Program-made: the position numbers and the translations under genes
Part shown: positions 39,639 to 49,285 of the stretch, one piece after another
Layout of the letters: every line of letters begins with the position of its first letter
How positions within the stretch are numbered: the stretch's first letter is position 1
Notes under the pieces: model-generated
Told to the model about the DNA's origin: nothing
Database searches by the model: none
What the model saw: the letters and a program-made list of their open reading frames with translations, nothing else
Source: an uncultured Pelagibacteraceae bacterium
GTDB taxonomy: Bacteria > Pseudomonadota > Alphaproteobacteria > Pelagibacterales > Pelagibacteraceae
DNA: 64,000 nucleotides
Direction of reading: 5' to 3'
NCBI GenBank assembly: GCA_902578935.1
Contig: CACHEU010000001.1
Span: 124,001-188,000, forward strand

Positions 39639-40891
39639 TTCATACTTAAAGCGTGTCCCACTAAATAGAGACTACCAAAAATACAGACTACCTTTTTTTC
39701 ATTTGTTGAAATTTTTTTGAGTGCTTCTTTAATGTTTTTTGAGTCAATTGCTTGAAAACCATTTCTTTCAGCTATTCTTCGCAGATCAAACGAACTCATC
39801 GCACTAGGTTCATTGGGAATTTTTATGGTGATAATTTTTTTAAAAATTCCTTTAAAATTTTTAATAAGTTGATCTGGATTTTTATTTTTAAGACTTCCCC
39901 AGATACTATAAACAGGTATTTTAAATTTTCTTAAATACCGAGCTAAATTTTTGGTGGACTCATTGCTATGACAACCATCTACTAGAACTTTAGTTTTTTT
40001 AAGATTTTTAGTTAATTTCCCTTTTATAAATTGAACACGACCCTCAAATTGTATTTTTGGAGTCGTTTTTTTGATTATTTTTGCATCGATGCCTAAATCC
40101 AAAGCCACTTTTATAGCCAAACCTACATTTTCCCATAAACCATCTGAATGAATATATTTTGAGCTAAGATTGATTAAATTATTCTTATCTCTGTAATATC
40201 TTTTCTTACCCTTGTTTATAATTTTCCAAGATCCATAAAATACTTTTTGACTTGGATTTTTATTCAGAATTTTTTTAATTATTTTTGCTGTTTTTGTATT
40301 TTGTTTTCCAATGTAAATATTTGTATTTTCACTCAAATAACCAACTTTTTGTTTACATATCTCAGTTATGGTTTTTGGACGAACCCACTCTTGATGTTGG
40401 TAATTAATATTTGTAATTACTTGAGCCAAAGGATTGGACCATAGATTTGTACTATCTTTTTTGAAGAGCAAACCGCTTTCAACTAAATTATAAGATTCAG
40501 AATCTGTTTTAGTAGCCGATAAAATATAAATACAAGTAAGTAATTCAAATAAAGTTAATTTCAGCTTGGTTCTTTCTATAATTTTCTTATATTTTTTTAT
40601 TTCTTTAAGAGAAATAAATCTATTTCCTAACCAAAATCTTTGTCGAACATCATACAAGTGTGGACTGGTGAAAGTATTTACCTTTTGATTGTTTGCTTCA
40701 AGGAAATATTTTAATGAAGTCAAAACACTATTTTTTCCATCACTTCCAATTATATTAATTACATTTTGAAGTTGTTCTTCAGGATTGTTTAATTTTTCTA
40801 AAACTTTTTTGATTCTTTTGAGATCTAGATTGATCCGACGGCTATACTGCTTTTGAAGTTTTTGATACAGTTTCTTCGAAGGTTGCAACAT
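39635..40891 (-). CDS. folC: Folylpolyglutamate/dihydrofolate synthase
   Basis: Mur-ligase-like architecture, 'IIGSDGKNSVLTSLKYFLEANNQKVNTFTSPHLYDVRQRF', 'VDGCHSNESTKNLARYL'; next to accD. Confidence 0.87.
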   Translation of the reverse strand: MLQPSKKLYQKLQKQYSRRINLDLKRIKKVLEKLNNPEEQLQNVINIIGSDGKNSVLTSLKYFLEANNQKVNTFTSPHLYDVRQRFWLGNRFISLKEIKKYKKIIERTKLKLTLFELLTCIYILSATKTDSESYNLVESGLLFKKDSTNLWSNPLAQVITNINYQHQEWVRPKTITEICKQKVGYLSENTNIYIGKQNTKTAKIIKKILNKNPSQKVFYGSWKIINKGKKRYYRDKNNLINLSSKYIHSDGLWENVGLAIKVALDLGIDAKIIKKTTPKIQFEGRVQFIKGKLTKNLKKTKVLVDGCHSNESTKNLARYLRKFKIPVYSIWGSLKNKNPDQLIKNFKGIFKKIITIKIPNEPSAMSSFDLRRIAERNGFQAIDSKNIKEALKKISTNEKKVVCIFGSLYLVGHALSMN

Positions 40892-41768
40892 CTGTTGTAG
40901 ATATAGCTTGAGCTTCTTTTTTCTTCAACAGAATTGATAAAAGTGTCGAAATTGTTGATCTTAGATATTTTCTTTCAACCACTAAATCAATTCCACCGTG
41001 CTCTTTAACGAATTCTGCTGTTTGAAATTCTTCTGGAAGTTCTTCTTTTACTGTATCTTGTATAACTCTACGCCCAGCAAATGCAATTATAGCTTTAGGT
41101 TCTCCAATTAAGATATCTCCTAGACCAGCAAATGAAGCTGTTACCCCACCAGCTGTAGGATTTGTCATTACAACAATATAAGGCAGATTAGCCTTTTTAA
41201 GTTCGTTTACGCCAAGAACAGACCTGGTCATCTGCATTAATGCAACTGCACTTTCTTGCATTCTTGCGCCCCCACTACAACTAAAAAAAATAAATGGATT
41301 TTTATTATTTATAGCGTGTTGAACACCATGAATAAATGCTTCTCCAGCGGCCGCACCTAAAGATCCTCCGATAAAGGAAAAATTTTGTGCTCCAACAGTA
41401 ACATTCGTCCCTTCCAATTTTCCATGTGCAATTAAAATTGCGTCAGACTGTTTAGTTTGTTCTCTAGCCTTCTTCAATCTTTCTGTATATTTTTTGGTAT
41501 CTTCAAATTTTAGCGGGTCGTCTTTAGGCAAAGGTGTTTCTAAAACTTCATATTCTTTGTTGTCAAAGAATATTTTAAATCTTTCTTCCGGTGTAAGTTT
41601 ATGGTGAGACCCACAGGTTGGACATACGCTTAAATTGTTAAAAAGGTCATCTTTGTACACGAGATTTTTGCACTCGCATGTTGTCCAGAGTGTATCTTTG
41701 CTATCAGATGATTTTTTTTTGAACAAAGACTTTATTTTAGGTTTAATAAATTTTGTAATCCAGTTCAT
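40842..41768 (-). CDS. accD: Acetyl-CoA carboxylase carboxyltransferase beta subunit
   Basis: Zn finger 'CECKNLVYKDDLFNNLSVCPTCGSHHKLTPEERF', 'FFSCSGGARMQESAVALMQM'. Confidence 0.97.
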   Translation of the reverse strand: MNWITKFIKPKIKSLFKKKSSDSKDTLWTTCECKNLVYKDDLFNNLSVCPTCGSHHKLTPEERFKIFFDNKEYEVLETPLPKDDPLKFEDTKKYTERLKKAREQTKQSDAILIAHGKLEGTNVTVGAQNFSFIGGSLGAAAGEAFIHGVQHAINNKNPFIFFSCSGGARMQESAVALMQMTRSVLGVNELKKANLPYIVVMTNPTAGGVTASFAGLGDILIGEPKAIIAFAGRRVIQDTVKEELPEEFQTAEFVKEHGGIDLVVERKYLRSTISTLLSILLKKKEAQAISTTDVATFEETVSKTSKAV

Positions 41769-42565
41769 ACAATTTTTCTTCTTAAAGCTTTTACCATTTT
41801 ATTTAACTTTATGACAGGATTTTGACGATTTTTTATTGAATCGCTAATTCCCTTGCATAAAGCACTTCCTACTACCAAACCATCAGCTTTTTTAAAAGAG
41901 CCGATAGTTTTATTTGTGATTCCAAATCCAATTACCATATTTTTTGATTTATTTATTTTTTTGATTTTATTGTAATTTTCTAAAATTTTTTTAGGAGAAA
42001 CTTTTAATTTTCCTCCTGTGGTAGACAACATACTAATAAAATAATTTAGATCATGAGAATCTTTTATAATTTTTTTCATTCTTTCCTTTGATGTTGTAGG
42101 TGACAAAAGCTGAACAAAAGTAATTGAATTTTTTTTACATAATTTTGAAAATTTTTTATTATCAGGCCATGGAAGATCTACAACTATCAAACCGTTAACA
42201 CCAACCTTTCTACATTCCTTAACAAACTTTCTTTCTCCGTATCGATAGACCATTTGATAGTACCCCATGAGAATGCACGGCTTTGCATTTTTACTTTTTT
42301 TATAATTTTTAACTATTTGGAAAACGTCTTTAAGTTTAAATCCATTCTTTAAAGCCCTGTAAGAACTATTTTGAATTTGAGCACCATCTGCTGTAGGTGC
42401 ATTATGAGGAAAGCCAATTTCTAAAATATCAGCATGATTAGATATTGATTTTAAAATTTCTAGCGATTTCTTTTTACTGTTATCACCAGCTACCGTATAA
42501 GTTAGTAGAGCAGGCCTATTTTCTTTTTTACACTTTTGAAAAGCCAAACTAATTTGAGATTTCAT
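41765..42565 (-). CDS. trpA: Tryptophan synthase alpha chain-like, divergent
   Basis: 'DILEIGFPHNAPTADGAQIQNSSYRAL' retains Glu49/Asp60 equivalents; 'MVIGFGI', 'ADGLVVGSALCKG'; loops altered (see findings). Confidence 0.88.
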   Translation of the reverse strand: MKSQISLAFQKCKKENRPALLTYTVAGDNSKKKSLEILKSISNHADILEIGFPHNAPTADGAQIQNSSYRALKNGFKLKDVFQIVKNYKKSKNAKPCILMGYYQMVYRYGERKFVKECRKVGVNGLIVVDLPWPDNKKFSKLCKKNSITFVQLLSPTTSKERMKKIIKDSHDLNYFISMLSTTGGKLKVSPKKILENYNKIKKINKSKNMVIGFGITNKTIGSFKKADGLVVGSALCKGISDSIKNRQNPVIKLNKMVKALRRKIV

Positions 42566-43797
42566 CTTGGGTAACTACCTAAGTGTTTTTTAATAATATC
42601 TTTGTCTTTCAAGCTATCGCCACAGCTATCAACCACTATAATATTTGAGTCATCAAGCTTAGGAGCAATCTTTATTGCTTCCGCAAAAGCATGAGCTGGT
42701 TCTAAACTTGGAGAAATTTCTTCAAGTTCAGTAACTAATTTAAAAGCATCAAGCGCCGCTTCATCTGTTGCAGAAACGTACTTAGCTCTACCGCTGTCTT
42801 TCAAAAAACAATGAATAGGACTTACAGATGGATAATCAAGTCCACTGGATATAGATTCTGTTTCATTGATTTGTCCATCAGAATTTTGAACGCAATAAGC
42901 AGCCGCTCCATGAAGAATACCTATTTTAGAATTCTTGCTTAGAGGTGCTGCATGAAGCTTACTATTTTTTGGACCCCCAGCTTCTACACCTATAAGCTCA
43001 ACTTGATTTTTATTATGGTCAATAAATTCGCTCCAAAAACCATAGGCACTTGAACCTCCTCCAACGCAATTAATTAATTTTAATTTATTTGGTATTTCAC
43101 CAAACTCTTCTTCTAATTGAACTACAAGCTCCCTCGAGATTTGAGCAGTACTAAATCCGCAAATTTTTACGAAAATGTTTGGTCCAACAAGACTACCTAT
43201 TCCCATGTGAACTTTATCGCAATTTGATACCCAATATCGAATACACTCACTAACAGCATCCACTAGAGTTTTGCTTCCTGAGTTTACAGGCACGATCTCG
43301 GCCCCATTTTTTTTCATTGCATCACAGTTTGGCTTTTGTCTTTCGATATCTCTCGTTCCCATAAACACTTTACACCCAAGACCAAATTTTTTTGCGACCA
43401 TAGAAAACATTTTTCCATTATATCCAGCACCAGTGTCAGTACAGATATATTTCTTCTTTGCTCGTTTGCAGAGCATCGCGTGAGTTATTGCATTGTAGCA
43501 TTTGTGTGCTCCCCCTCTGCAGTCAGATACCATTTTTGCATAGATCTGAGCGCCACCTAAATGGTCCGTAAGATTCTGTAACTTTATAAATCTTGTGGGT
43601 GTTCCTATATAATTTTCGTATAAATCATCTCTTTCTTTTATAAAATTTTTGTCTTTTCTATACTTTTCAAACAATTTTGTTAAATCATCTATAGGTTTTT
43701 TGAGCGTTTCGGCAACGTAATTACCGCCAAATTTTCCTCCATAAAAACCATTTTTGTCGTGTTGATCAATTAAAGGTATTCCTTTTTTAATTTTCAT
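42562..43797 (-). CDS. trpB: Tryptophan synthase beta chain-like PLP enzyme, divergent
   Basis: 'GGAHKCYNAI' with PLP Lys, 'CVGGGSSAYGFWSEFI', 'ESISSGLDYPSVSP'; several conserved TrpB active-site positions differ. Confidence 0.88.
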   Translation of the reverse strand: MKIKKGIPLIDQHDKNGFYGGKFGGNYVAETLKKPIDDLTKLFEKYRKDKNFIKERDDLYENYIGTPTRFIKLQNLTDHLGGAQIYAKMVSDCRGGAHKCYNAITHAMLCKRAKKKYICTDTGAGYNGKMFSMVAKKFGLGCKVFMGTRDIERQKPNCDAMKKNGAEIVPVNSGSKTLVDAVSECIRYWVSNCDKVHMGIGSLVGPNIFVKICGFSTAQISRELVVQLEEEFGEIPNKLKLINCVGGGSSAYGFWSEFIDHNKNQVELIGVEAGGPKNSKLHAAPLSKNSKIGILHGAAAYCVQNSDGQINETESISSGLDYPSVSPIHCFLKDSGRAKYVSATDEAALDAFKLVTELEEISPSLEPAHAFAEAIKIAPKLDDSNIIVVDSCGDSLKDKDIIKKHLGSYPR

Positions 43798-43818
43798 TCT
43801 TAGATATAGTTAAGTTTG

Positions 43819-44475
43819 CTATTTAGCAGACTCTATAATTTTTTTGATGTTTTGACCAGCGTCACCACTTTCATAGATAGGTCTGCCTATGACGGCGAAG
43901 GCTTTGTTGTCATTTTTTGAGATTTTACAAAACTCTGAGTAACTCATGACCCTTTTTTGATCATGTTTTTTATCCTCAATCCCCCGTATTCCAGGACAAA
44001 AGATTTTTAGGTCTTTAGACAAAGATCTTACTAATCCATACTCTTGTGCTGAAGCAATTACACCACTGAGCTCTGATTTGATAGCTAAATTGGCTAAAAG
44101 TTTAACCTGATCTTTCGATGAAGATTGCGAAGTTAATACAGTGACACCTAGCAATTCTAACTGACCAGAAGATTCTTGGGCTGCTTTAAGCATATCGTAA
44201 TCTCCACTGGTATGAACTGTTAAATATTTCACAGTTTTTAATGATGTAATACTAGCTACAGTTTTTTTGACTGTATTGGGAATATCCAGAATTTTCAAAT
44301 CAAGAAAAATTTCTAGTCCAAAATCTGAAAGTTTTTTTAAACCTTCTTTCCCACAAATTGCAAATAATTCATTAGTAATTTTAAGCCCAGCGGCATCATT
44401 TTTTACACTGCTAGCAACATCCAGGGCCTTATCAAAATTTGAAAAATCTAAAGCAACAAAGATATTTTTTTTCAA
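43819..44475 (-). CDS. pyrF: Orotidine 5'-phosphate decarboxylase
   Basis: 'FVALDFSNFDKAL', 'IFLDLKILDIPNTVKKTV', 'CPGIRG', 'VIGRPIYESGD'. Confidence 0.94.
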   Translation of the reverse strand: MKKNIFVALDFSNFDKALDVASSVKNDAAGLKITNELFAICGKEGLKKLSDFGLEIFLDLKILDIPNTVKKTVASITSLKTVKYLTVHTSGDYDMLKAAQESSGQLELLGVTVLTSQSSSKDQVKLLANLAIKSELSGVIASAQEYGLVRSLSKDLKIFCPGIRGIEDKKHDQKRVMSYSEFCKISKNDNKAFAVIGRPIYESGDAGQNIKKIIESAK

Positions 44476-44768
44476 TTCATTGCCTCTTTTTCATTAACTT
44501 TTTTTTTCAGTTTATTTGCCATTTTAAAACTAATGGATATTTTTTCTGGAGTATGAATTTTTTCCCCAGTACGTGGGTTTCTGTTTATTTTTTTTTTTAA
44601 TTTTTTTACAGAAAATCTTCCAAAATGTCTAAACTCAGTGCTCTTGTTATTTTTTATTCCCTCAACAATAGTCTCTAATAGTATGGACACTATTTTTTCT
44701 AGATCAGATTTTTTTAATTTTCGTTGAATTTTTTCGGATAATTTTGAGATTAACTCAGATCTCACCAT
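44472..44768 (-). CDS. ihfB: Integration host factor beta subunit / HU-family protein
   Basis: 'MVRSELISKLSEK', 'VEGIKNNKSTEFRHFGRFSVKKLKKKINRNPRTGEKI'; adjacent to rpsA. Confidence 0.92.
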   Translation of the reverse strand: MVRSELISKLSEKIQRKLKKSDLEKIVSILLETIVEGIKNNKSTEFRHFGRFSVKKLKKKINRNPRTGEKIHTPEKISISFKMANKLKKKVNEKEAMN

Positions 44769-44774
44769 ATAAAA

Positions 44775-46535
44775 CTATTTTTTGTCCTCTTTTTTCTTCC
44801 CCTTTTTCTTTGAACCGAATGCTTTACCAAGTATATCTCCTAGAATTTGACCAGAACTTGTACCGCCTTTACCATATTTCTTTATAGCAATTTTCTCATT
44901 CTCTATTTCTAATGCTTTTATTGACAAGGACACTTTCCTCTTCTCTCTTTCCAAGCCGACTATCATGCAGTCAACCTTGTTTCCTTTATTAAACACTTCT
45001 GGTCTACAGTTTTCAATTTCTTTAGCAAGTTCGGCTTTTCTTATAGTAAAAAGAGAGTTTTCGTCTTGACCAACTGAAACTTTTATTCCATTTTTTAAAA
45101 CCTCTTTGACTGTCGCGGTTATAGTATCCCCGTTATTTTTACTTTCAAAATAGTCAAACGGATCCTTTTCTAATTGTCTTACACCAAGTCTAATCTTTTC
45201 TTTTTCTTTGTCAAATTCAAGTATTTTTGCTTTTACAGAGTCATTTTTTTTGAATTTATTTAAATTTTTTTCTGATTCATTCCAAGAAAGATCTTTGTGA
45301 TGTATCATTCCAACAAGATCAGAGTTTCCCAGTGAAACAAACAAACCAAAATCTGCAATATTAACAACTTTTGTATCTATAACTGAGCCTACAGGAGTTT
45401 TTTTCAAAAAAGCATTCCACGGATTTTCTAAAGTCTGCTTATAGCTTAGTGAGATCCTCTTTTTCTCGGGATCCATCTCGATTATTTTTATATTAATTTC
45501 TTGAGATGGAGAAAGTACTTTGCTCGGTTGTATAGTTTTTTTTGTCCAAGAAAGCTCTGACTGGTGTACCAACCCTTCCAGACCTTCTTCTGGCTCATTG
45601 GTTTTTGGATTTTTTAGTCTTATAAAACAGCCATACTCAACACACTTGGTGACCACGCCCTTATAAATATTGTTTATCTTAAATTTTTTCTCTAAATTTT
45701 CATAAGGATCAGTATGCATTTGTTTAATACCACAGCTGATTCTTTTTGTTTCTTTGTCTATTTTAATTATTTTGACTTTTATAGTTTGACCTATTGATAA
45801 AAGGTCAGAGGTTTTTTTTACTCTTGAATACGAAAGATCTGTAACGTGTAGTAATGCATCCGCTCCATTTAAATCTAAAAAAGCTCCCCAGTCCAGAATA
45901 GCCTTAACTTGTGCTTCGACAATATCCCCTTCTTTTATTTTTGATAATATCTTTTTTAGATCTTCGTTTTTACTTTTTTCTAAAATAGCTCTTCTTGATA
46001 CAACAATATTCCCCCTTACTTTGTCCAGCTTGACGCACAAAAATTTTAGAGGAACATTCATTAAGTGATCAAAATTTCTAAGAGGTTTCGTGTCAATTTG
46101 TGATCCTGGCAAAAAACAAAGACAAGAGTCTATATTTACGACCATACCGCCTTTCACTTTATTTGTGATCATACCTTCGACCTCTTCTTGGTTTTGAAAG
46201 GCTTTTTCCATTTTTTTCCACGAACCCATTCTTCTGGCACGCTCACGACTGACAATTATCTCACCCTTGTAGGTTTCAATTCTTTCCAGATAGACATCTA
46301 TTTTCGAACCTATTTTTAAAGCTTCAAGTTCTTTAGATATTTTAAACTCTTCAATGGGAATTATGCCTTCGCTCTTAGCTTTTAAGTCGACAAAAACATG
46401 TTTTTTTCCTATTTCACTTACAGTAGCTTTGATGATGCTACCTTCTTTTAGATCTCTCTTTTTAAAATCTTCTTCTAAAAGGCTTTCAAATTCTTTTTTA
46501 CTTTCTTTTTTAACAACTTCTGTTTTAACTTCCAT
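44775..46535 (-). CDS. rpsA: 30S ribosomal protein S1
   Basis: Multiple S1 domains ('GDIVEAQVKAILDWGAFLDLNGADALLHVTDLS'); listed start 46562 is upstream, ATG at 46535 (MEVKTEVVKK) is more likely. Confidence 0.96.
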   Translation of the reverse strand: MEVKTEVVKKESKKEFESLLEEDFKKRDLKEGSIIKATVSEIGKKHVFVDLKAKSEGIIPIEEFKISKELEALKIGSKIDVYLERIETYKGEIIVSRERARRMGSWKKMEKAFQNQEEVEGMITNKVKGGMVVNIDSCLCFLPGSQIDTKPLRNFDHLMNVPLKFLCVKLDKVRGNIVVSRRAILEKSKNEDLKKILSKIKEGDIVEAQVKAILDWGAFLDLNGADALLHVTDLSYSRVKKTSDLLSIGQTIKVKIIKIDKETKRISCGIKQMHTDPYENLEKKFKINNIYKGVVTKCVEYGCFIRLKNPKTNEPEEGLEGLVHQSELSWTKKTIQPSKVLSPSQEINIKIIEMDPEKKRISLSYKQTLENPWNAFLKKTPVGSVIDTKVVNIADFGLFVSLGNSDLVGMIHHKDLSWNESEKNLNKFKKNDSVKAKILEFDKEKEKIRLGVRQLEKDPFDYFESKNNGDTITATVKEVLKNGIKVSVGQDENSLFTIRKAELAKEIENCRPEVFNKGNKVDCMIVGLEREKRKVSLSIKALEIENEKIAIKKYGKGGTSSGQILGDILGKAFGSKKKGKKKEDKK

Positions 46536-47196
46536 ATTTGCTTTTAATCTTTCTTTCCACAACCTCTGACATTTTTTTCATCATCTGAGGTATTTTCCTT
46601 AATTTTCCGGTGTCCACAATTACCGCATCATGGCTTTTTAGTAAAGGACTGTTTTTTCGAGAGACGTCTCTAAAATTACGTATTTGCAGTTGTTTTTTAA
46701 CAGCTTGTAATTTAATTTTTTTATTTTTTTTCCTTAACTCTTTAAACCTTCTTTTAGCAGCAGTATCCAAGTCACATTTGAAAAAGAATTTAATATCTGC
46801 TTTTGGCAAAATTACTGTTCCAATGTCTCTTCCTTCAATACATGTTTTGTTAAATTTCTTAGAAAAATTTTTTTGAAATGATTTTAATACAAGTCTAATT
46901 TTCTTTTCTTTAGCGATTATTGATGTGTGTTCAGAAATTTTTGTAGAATGTAAATTCATACTATTTAATTTTTTTAAATTTAATTTTCTAAATTTTTTTT
47001 TTAAAAAAGCTATTTTATTTTTTGGTTTATGCTTCAGTATTAGGTAGCTTGCAAATCGATATAATAATCCTGATGAAAGAAATTTTAGGCCATATTTCTT
47101 AGAAATTTTCTTTGCGCCCGTTGTTTTTCCGCTAGCTGCCGAACCATCAGCGGCAATTACTAGTTTATGATGCTTTTTTAATTTCAAATTTTCCAC
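46525..47196 (-). CDS. cmk: Cytidylate kinase
   Basis: 'IAADGSAASGKTTGAKKISKKYGLKFLSSGLLYR', 'CIEGRDIGTVILPKADIKFFF'. Confidence 0.95.
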   Translation of the reverse strand: MENLKLKKHHKLVIAADGSAASGKTTGAKKISKKYGLKFLSSGLLYRFASYLILKHKPKNKIAFLKKKFRKLNLKKLNSMNLHSTKISEHTSIIAKEKKIRLVLKSFQKNFSKKFNKTCIEGRDIGTVILPKADIKFFFKCDLDTAAKRRFKELRKKNKKIKLQAVKKQLQIRNFRDVSRKNSPLLKSHDAVIVDTGKLRKIPQMMKKMSEVVERKIKSKYGS

Positions 47197-48523
47197 CTAA
47201 TGCTTTTATAGTTTTTAAGAAAGAAGGCGATGAAGTATTAACAGTTTCAAAGCCTCTTATGTGAACCGGGCAAGATGTGACAAGCGATAGAACAGCAGAG
47301 CTCATACAGATTCTGTGATCACCTAGGCTTGAAACTTTAATTGATTTCCTTTTTATCTTATTTGTTCCAAAAATTTTCATTTGATCTCTGGTTAATTTAC
47401 ATTTTATCCCAATTTGGTTCAGTATTTTTTTTATCTCATAAGCTCTAGAACTTTCCTTGTTAGAAAGGTCTGAAATTCCTTTAAATACATGAACACCAGG
47501 AGTGAGGGCTGCAATTATGAATGAAATCGGATATTCGTCCGGCATCGAAGGATATATTTTGGCGCTTGCCCTAATCGGTTTAAGTTTGCTACTTTTGATG
47601 CAAATGTCTCCCACAAGTTCGTTTGTGTTATTTCTTCTTACCTTCTCGTATATTATTTTGGCTCCATGCATTTTCATTAGCCGATAAAATCCTGTTCGTT
47701 TTGGATTCAGTCCAACATTTTTTATTTTTAGGTAGCTATTTGGAGTAAGCATTGTTATTGCCGCAAGAAAAGCTGCTGACGACGGATCTCCAAACACTGA
47801 TAGTTTTAGACATTCCAGATGACCTTTGCCAGAAATTTTTATGATACTTTTGTTTTTTTCCTTTCTAATTTTTAAGATATTAGAATTTTTTAACAAAATA
47901 TTTTCAGTATGATCACGACTTTCAAAATTTTTATTTTCCACTACAGTTGATTGTCCATAAGCATTTGTAGAGGCCAATATTGCAGCAGACTTTAATTGGC
48001 TACTAACTCCCGTTTTATAAACAATACCTGTTGGTATAGCAGAGGAAATCATTTTTAAGGGTAGGTTGAATTTATTCTTTGGATGAAATTGCGCACCAAA
48101 CTCATTCATTATTTTTATTAATTTTATCATGTTTCTTTTATTTAATGATTTATCACCTTTTATTCTTACCTCTATGCTAGGTGTAGTTGATAAAATTCCA
48201 ATCAACAATCTTGCGCAAGTTCCAGAATTTCCACAATTTAATAGACTATTTTTTTTTATATATAACGACCCTAGACCCTTACCGTAAATAAGATAATTTT
48301 TTTTTCCAGATTTTTTTATCTTTACACCTAATTTTTTTAGACAATCAATTGTAGAAAATAGGTCTTCAGATTCGAGAACGTTCTTAACTTCTGAAATACC
48401 ATGACTTATAGATCCAATCAAAAAAGATCTTATAGAGACTGATTTGTCCGGATCAACATTTGTAACTTTTTTAAATCTTTTAATTTTATTTTTGAATAAT
48501 ACAGAGTAACTTCTCTTTGGCAT
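47165..48523 (-). CDS. aroA: 3-phosphoshikimate 1-carboxyvinyltransferase
   Basis: 'NCGNSGTCARLLIGIL', 'GDHRICMSSAVLSL'; in operon with cmk. Confidence 0.95.
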   Translation of the reverse strand: MPKRSYSVLFKNKIKRFKKVTNVDPDKSVSIRSFLIGSISHGISEVKNVLESEDLFSTIDCLKKLGVKIKKSGKKNYLIYGKGLGSLYIKKNSLLNCGNSGTCARLLIGILSTTPSIEVRIKGDKSLNKRNMIKLIKIMNEFGAQFHPKNKFNLPLKMISSAIPTGIVYKTGVSSQLKSAAILASTNAYGQSTVVENKNFESRDHTENILLKNSNILKIRKEKNKSIIKISGKGHLECLKLSVFGDPSSAAFLAAITMLTPNSYLKIKNVGLNPKRTGFYRLMKMHGAKIIYEKVRRNNTNELVGDICIKSSKLKPIRASAKIYPSMPDEYPISFIIAALTPGVHVFKGISDLSNKESSRAYEIKKILNQIGIKCKLTRDQMKIFGTNKIKRKSIKVSSLGDHRICMSSAVLSLVTSCPVHIRGFETVNTSSPSFLKTIKALGGKFEIKKAS

Positions 48524-48529
48524 ATTTAC

Positions 48530-49285
48530 TTAATTTTCAAAAGAACCAAAGTATAACTCTCTAGCTTTGTTGGATTTTAATATTTCTTTAGGTTTTCCAG
48601 ATGCAATTATGGTTTGCTCACCTATGACATAGGCTCTATCTACAATTTCAAAAAGGTTTTGAACCTGGTGATCTGTAATGATAACTCCACATCCATAAGA
48701 TTGTAATTTTAAAATATAATTTTGAATATCCTGAACAATGATAGGGTCTAAAGCGGCCATTGGTTCGTCCAACAAAATAACCTTAGGGTTGTTTATTAAG
48801 GTTCTGGCTATTTGCAATCTTCGCACCTCTCCCCCGGATAAAGAATTTGCGTTTATATTTCTCAAGTGCTGTAGATTAAATTCTGTCAAAAGTTTTTCTA
48901 CCATAAGTCTTTGTTTTTCATTTTCTTTGATTGAAATCTGACAGACTCCAAGAAGATTATCGTAGACGCTCATATTAAAAACACTTCTGTACTGGCTTAG
49001 ATAAGCAATACCAAGCTTAGCTCTTTGGTGAATAGGTTTATAAGTTATTTCTTTTTGATTTAAAAAGATGCTTCCAGCATCTACTTTGTGTTGACCTATA
49101 ACAACTCCGTAAAGCGTAGACTTTCCCGAACCATTGGGGCCAATAAGGCCAACAATTTCTCCTGGATATAAATCTAAATTGATTTTTTTTAATATGGGTC
49201 TTCCATCAAAAGATTTGCTTACACTCTTAACTTGTAATGCAGGTTTATTTTTTTTAAACTTAATAATTCTAAAACTTTTTTTCAT
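48530..49285 (-). CDS. lptB: LPS export ABC transporter ATP-binding protein LptB
   Basis: 'GLIGPNGSGKSTLYGVVIG', 'SLSGGEVRRLQIARTL', 'LLDEPMAALDP'. Confidence 0.95.
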   Translation of the reverse strand: MKKSFRIIKFKKNKPALQVKSVSKSFDGRPILKKINLDLYPGEIVGLIGPNGSGKSTLYGVVIGQHKVDAGSIFLNQKEITYKPIHQRAKLGIAYLSQYRSVFNMSVYDNLLGVCQISIKENEKQRLMVEKLLTEFNLQHLRNINANSLSGGEVRRLQIARTLINNPKVILLDEPMAALDPIIVQDIQNYILKLQSYGCGVIITDHQVQNLFEIVDRAYVIGEQTIIASGKPKEILKSNKARELYFGSFEN

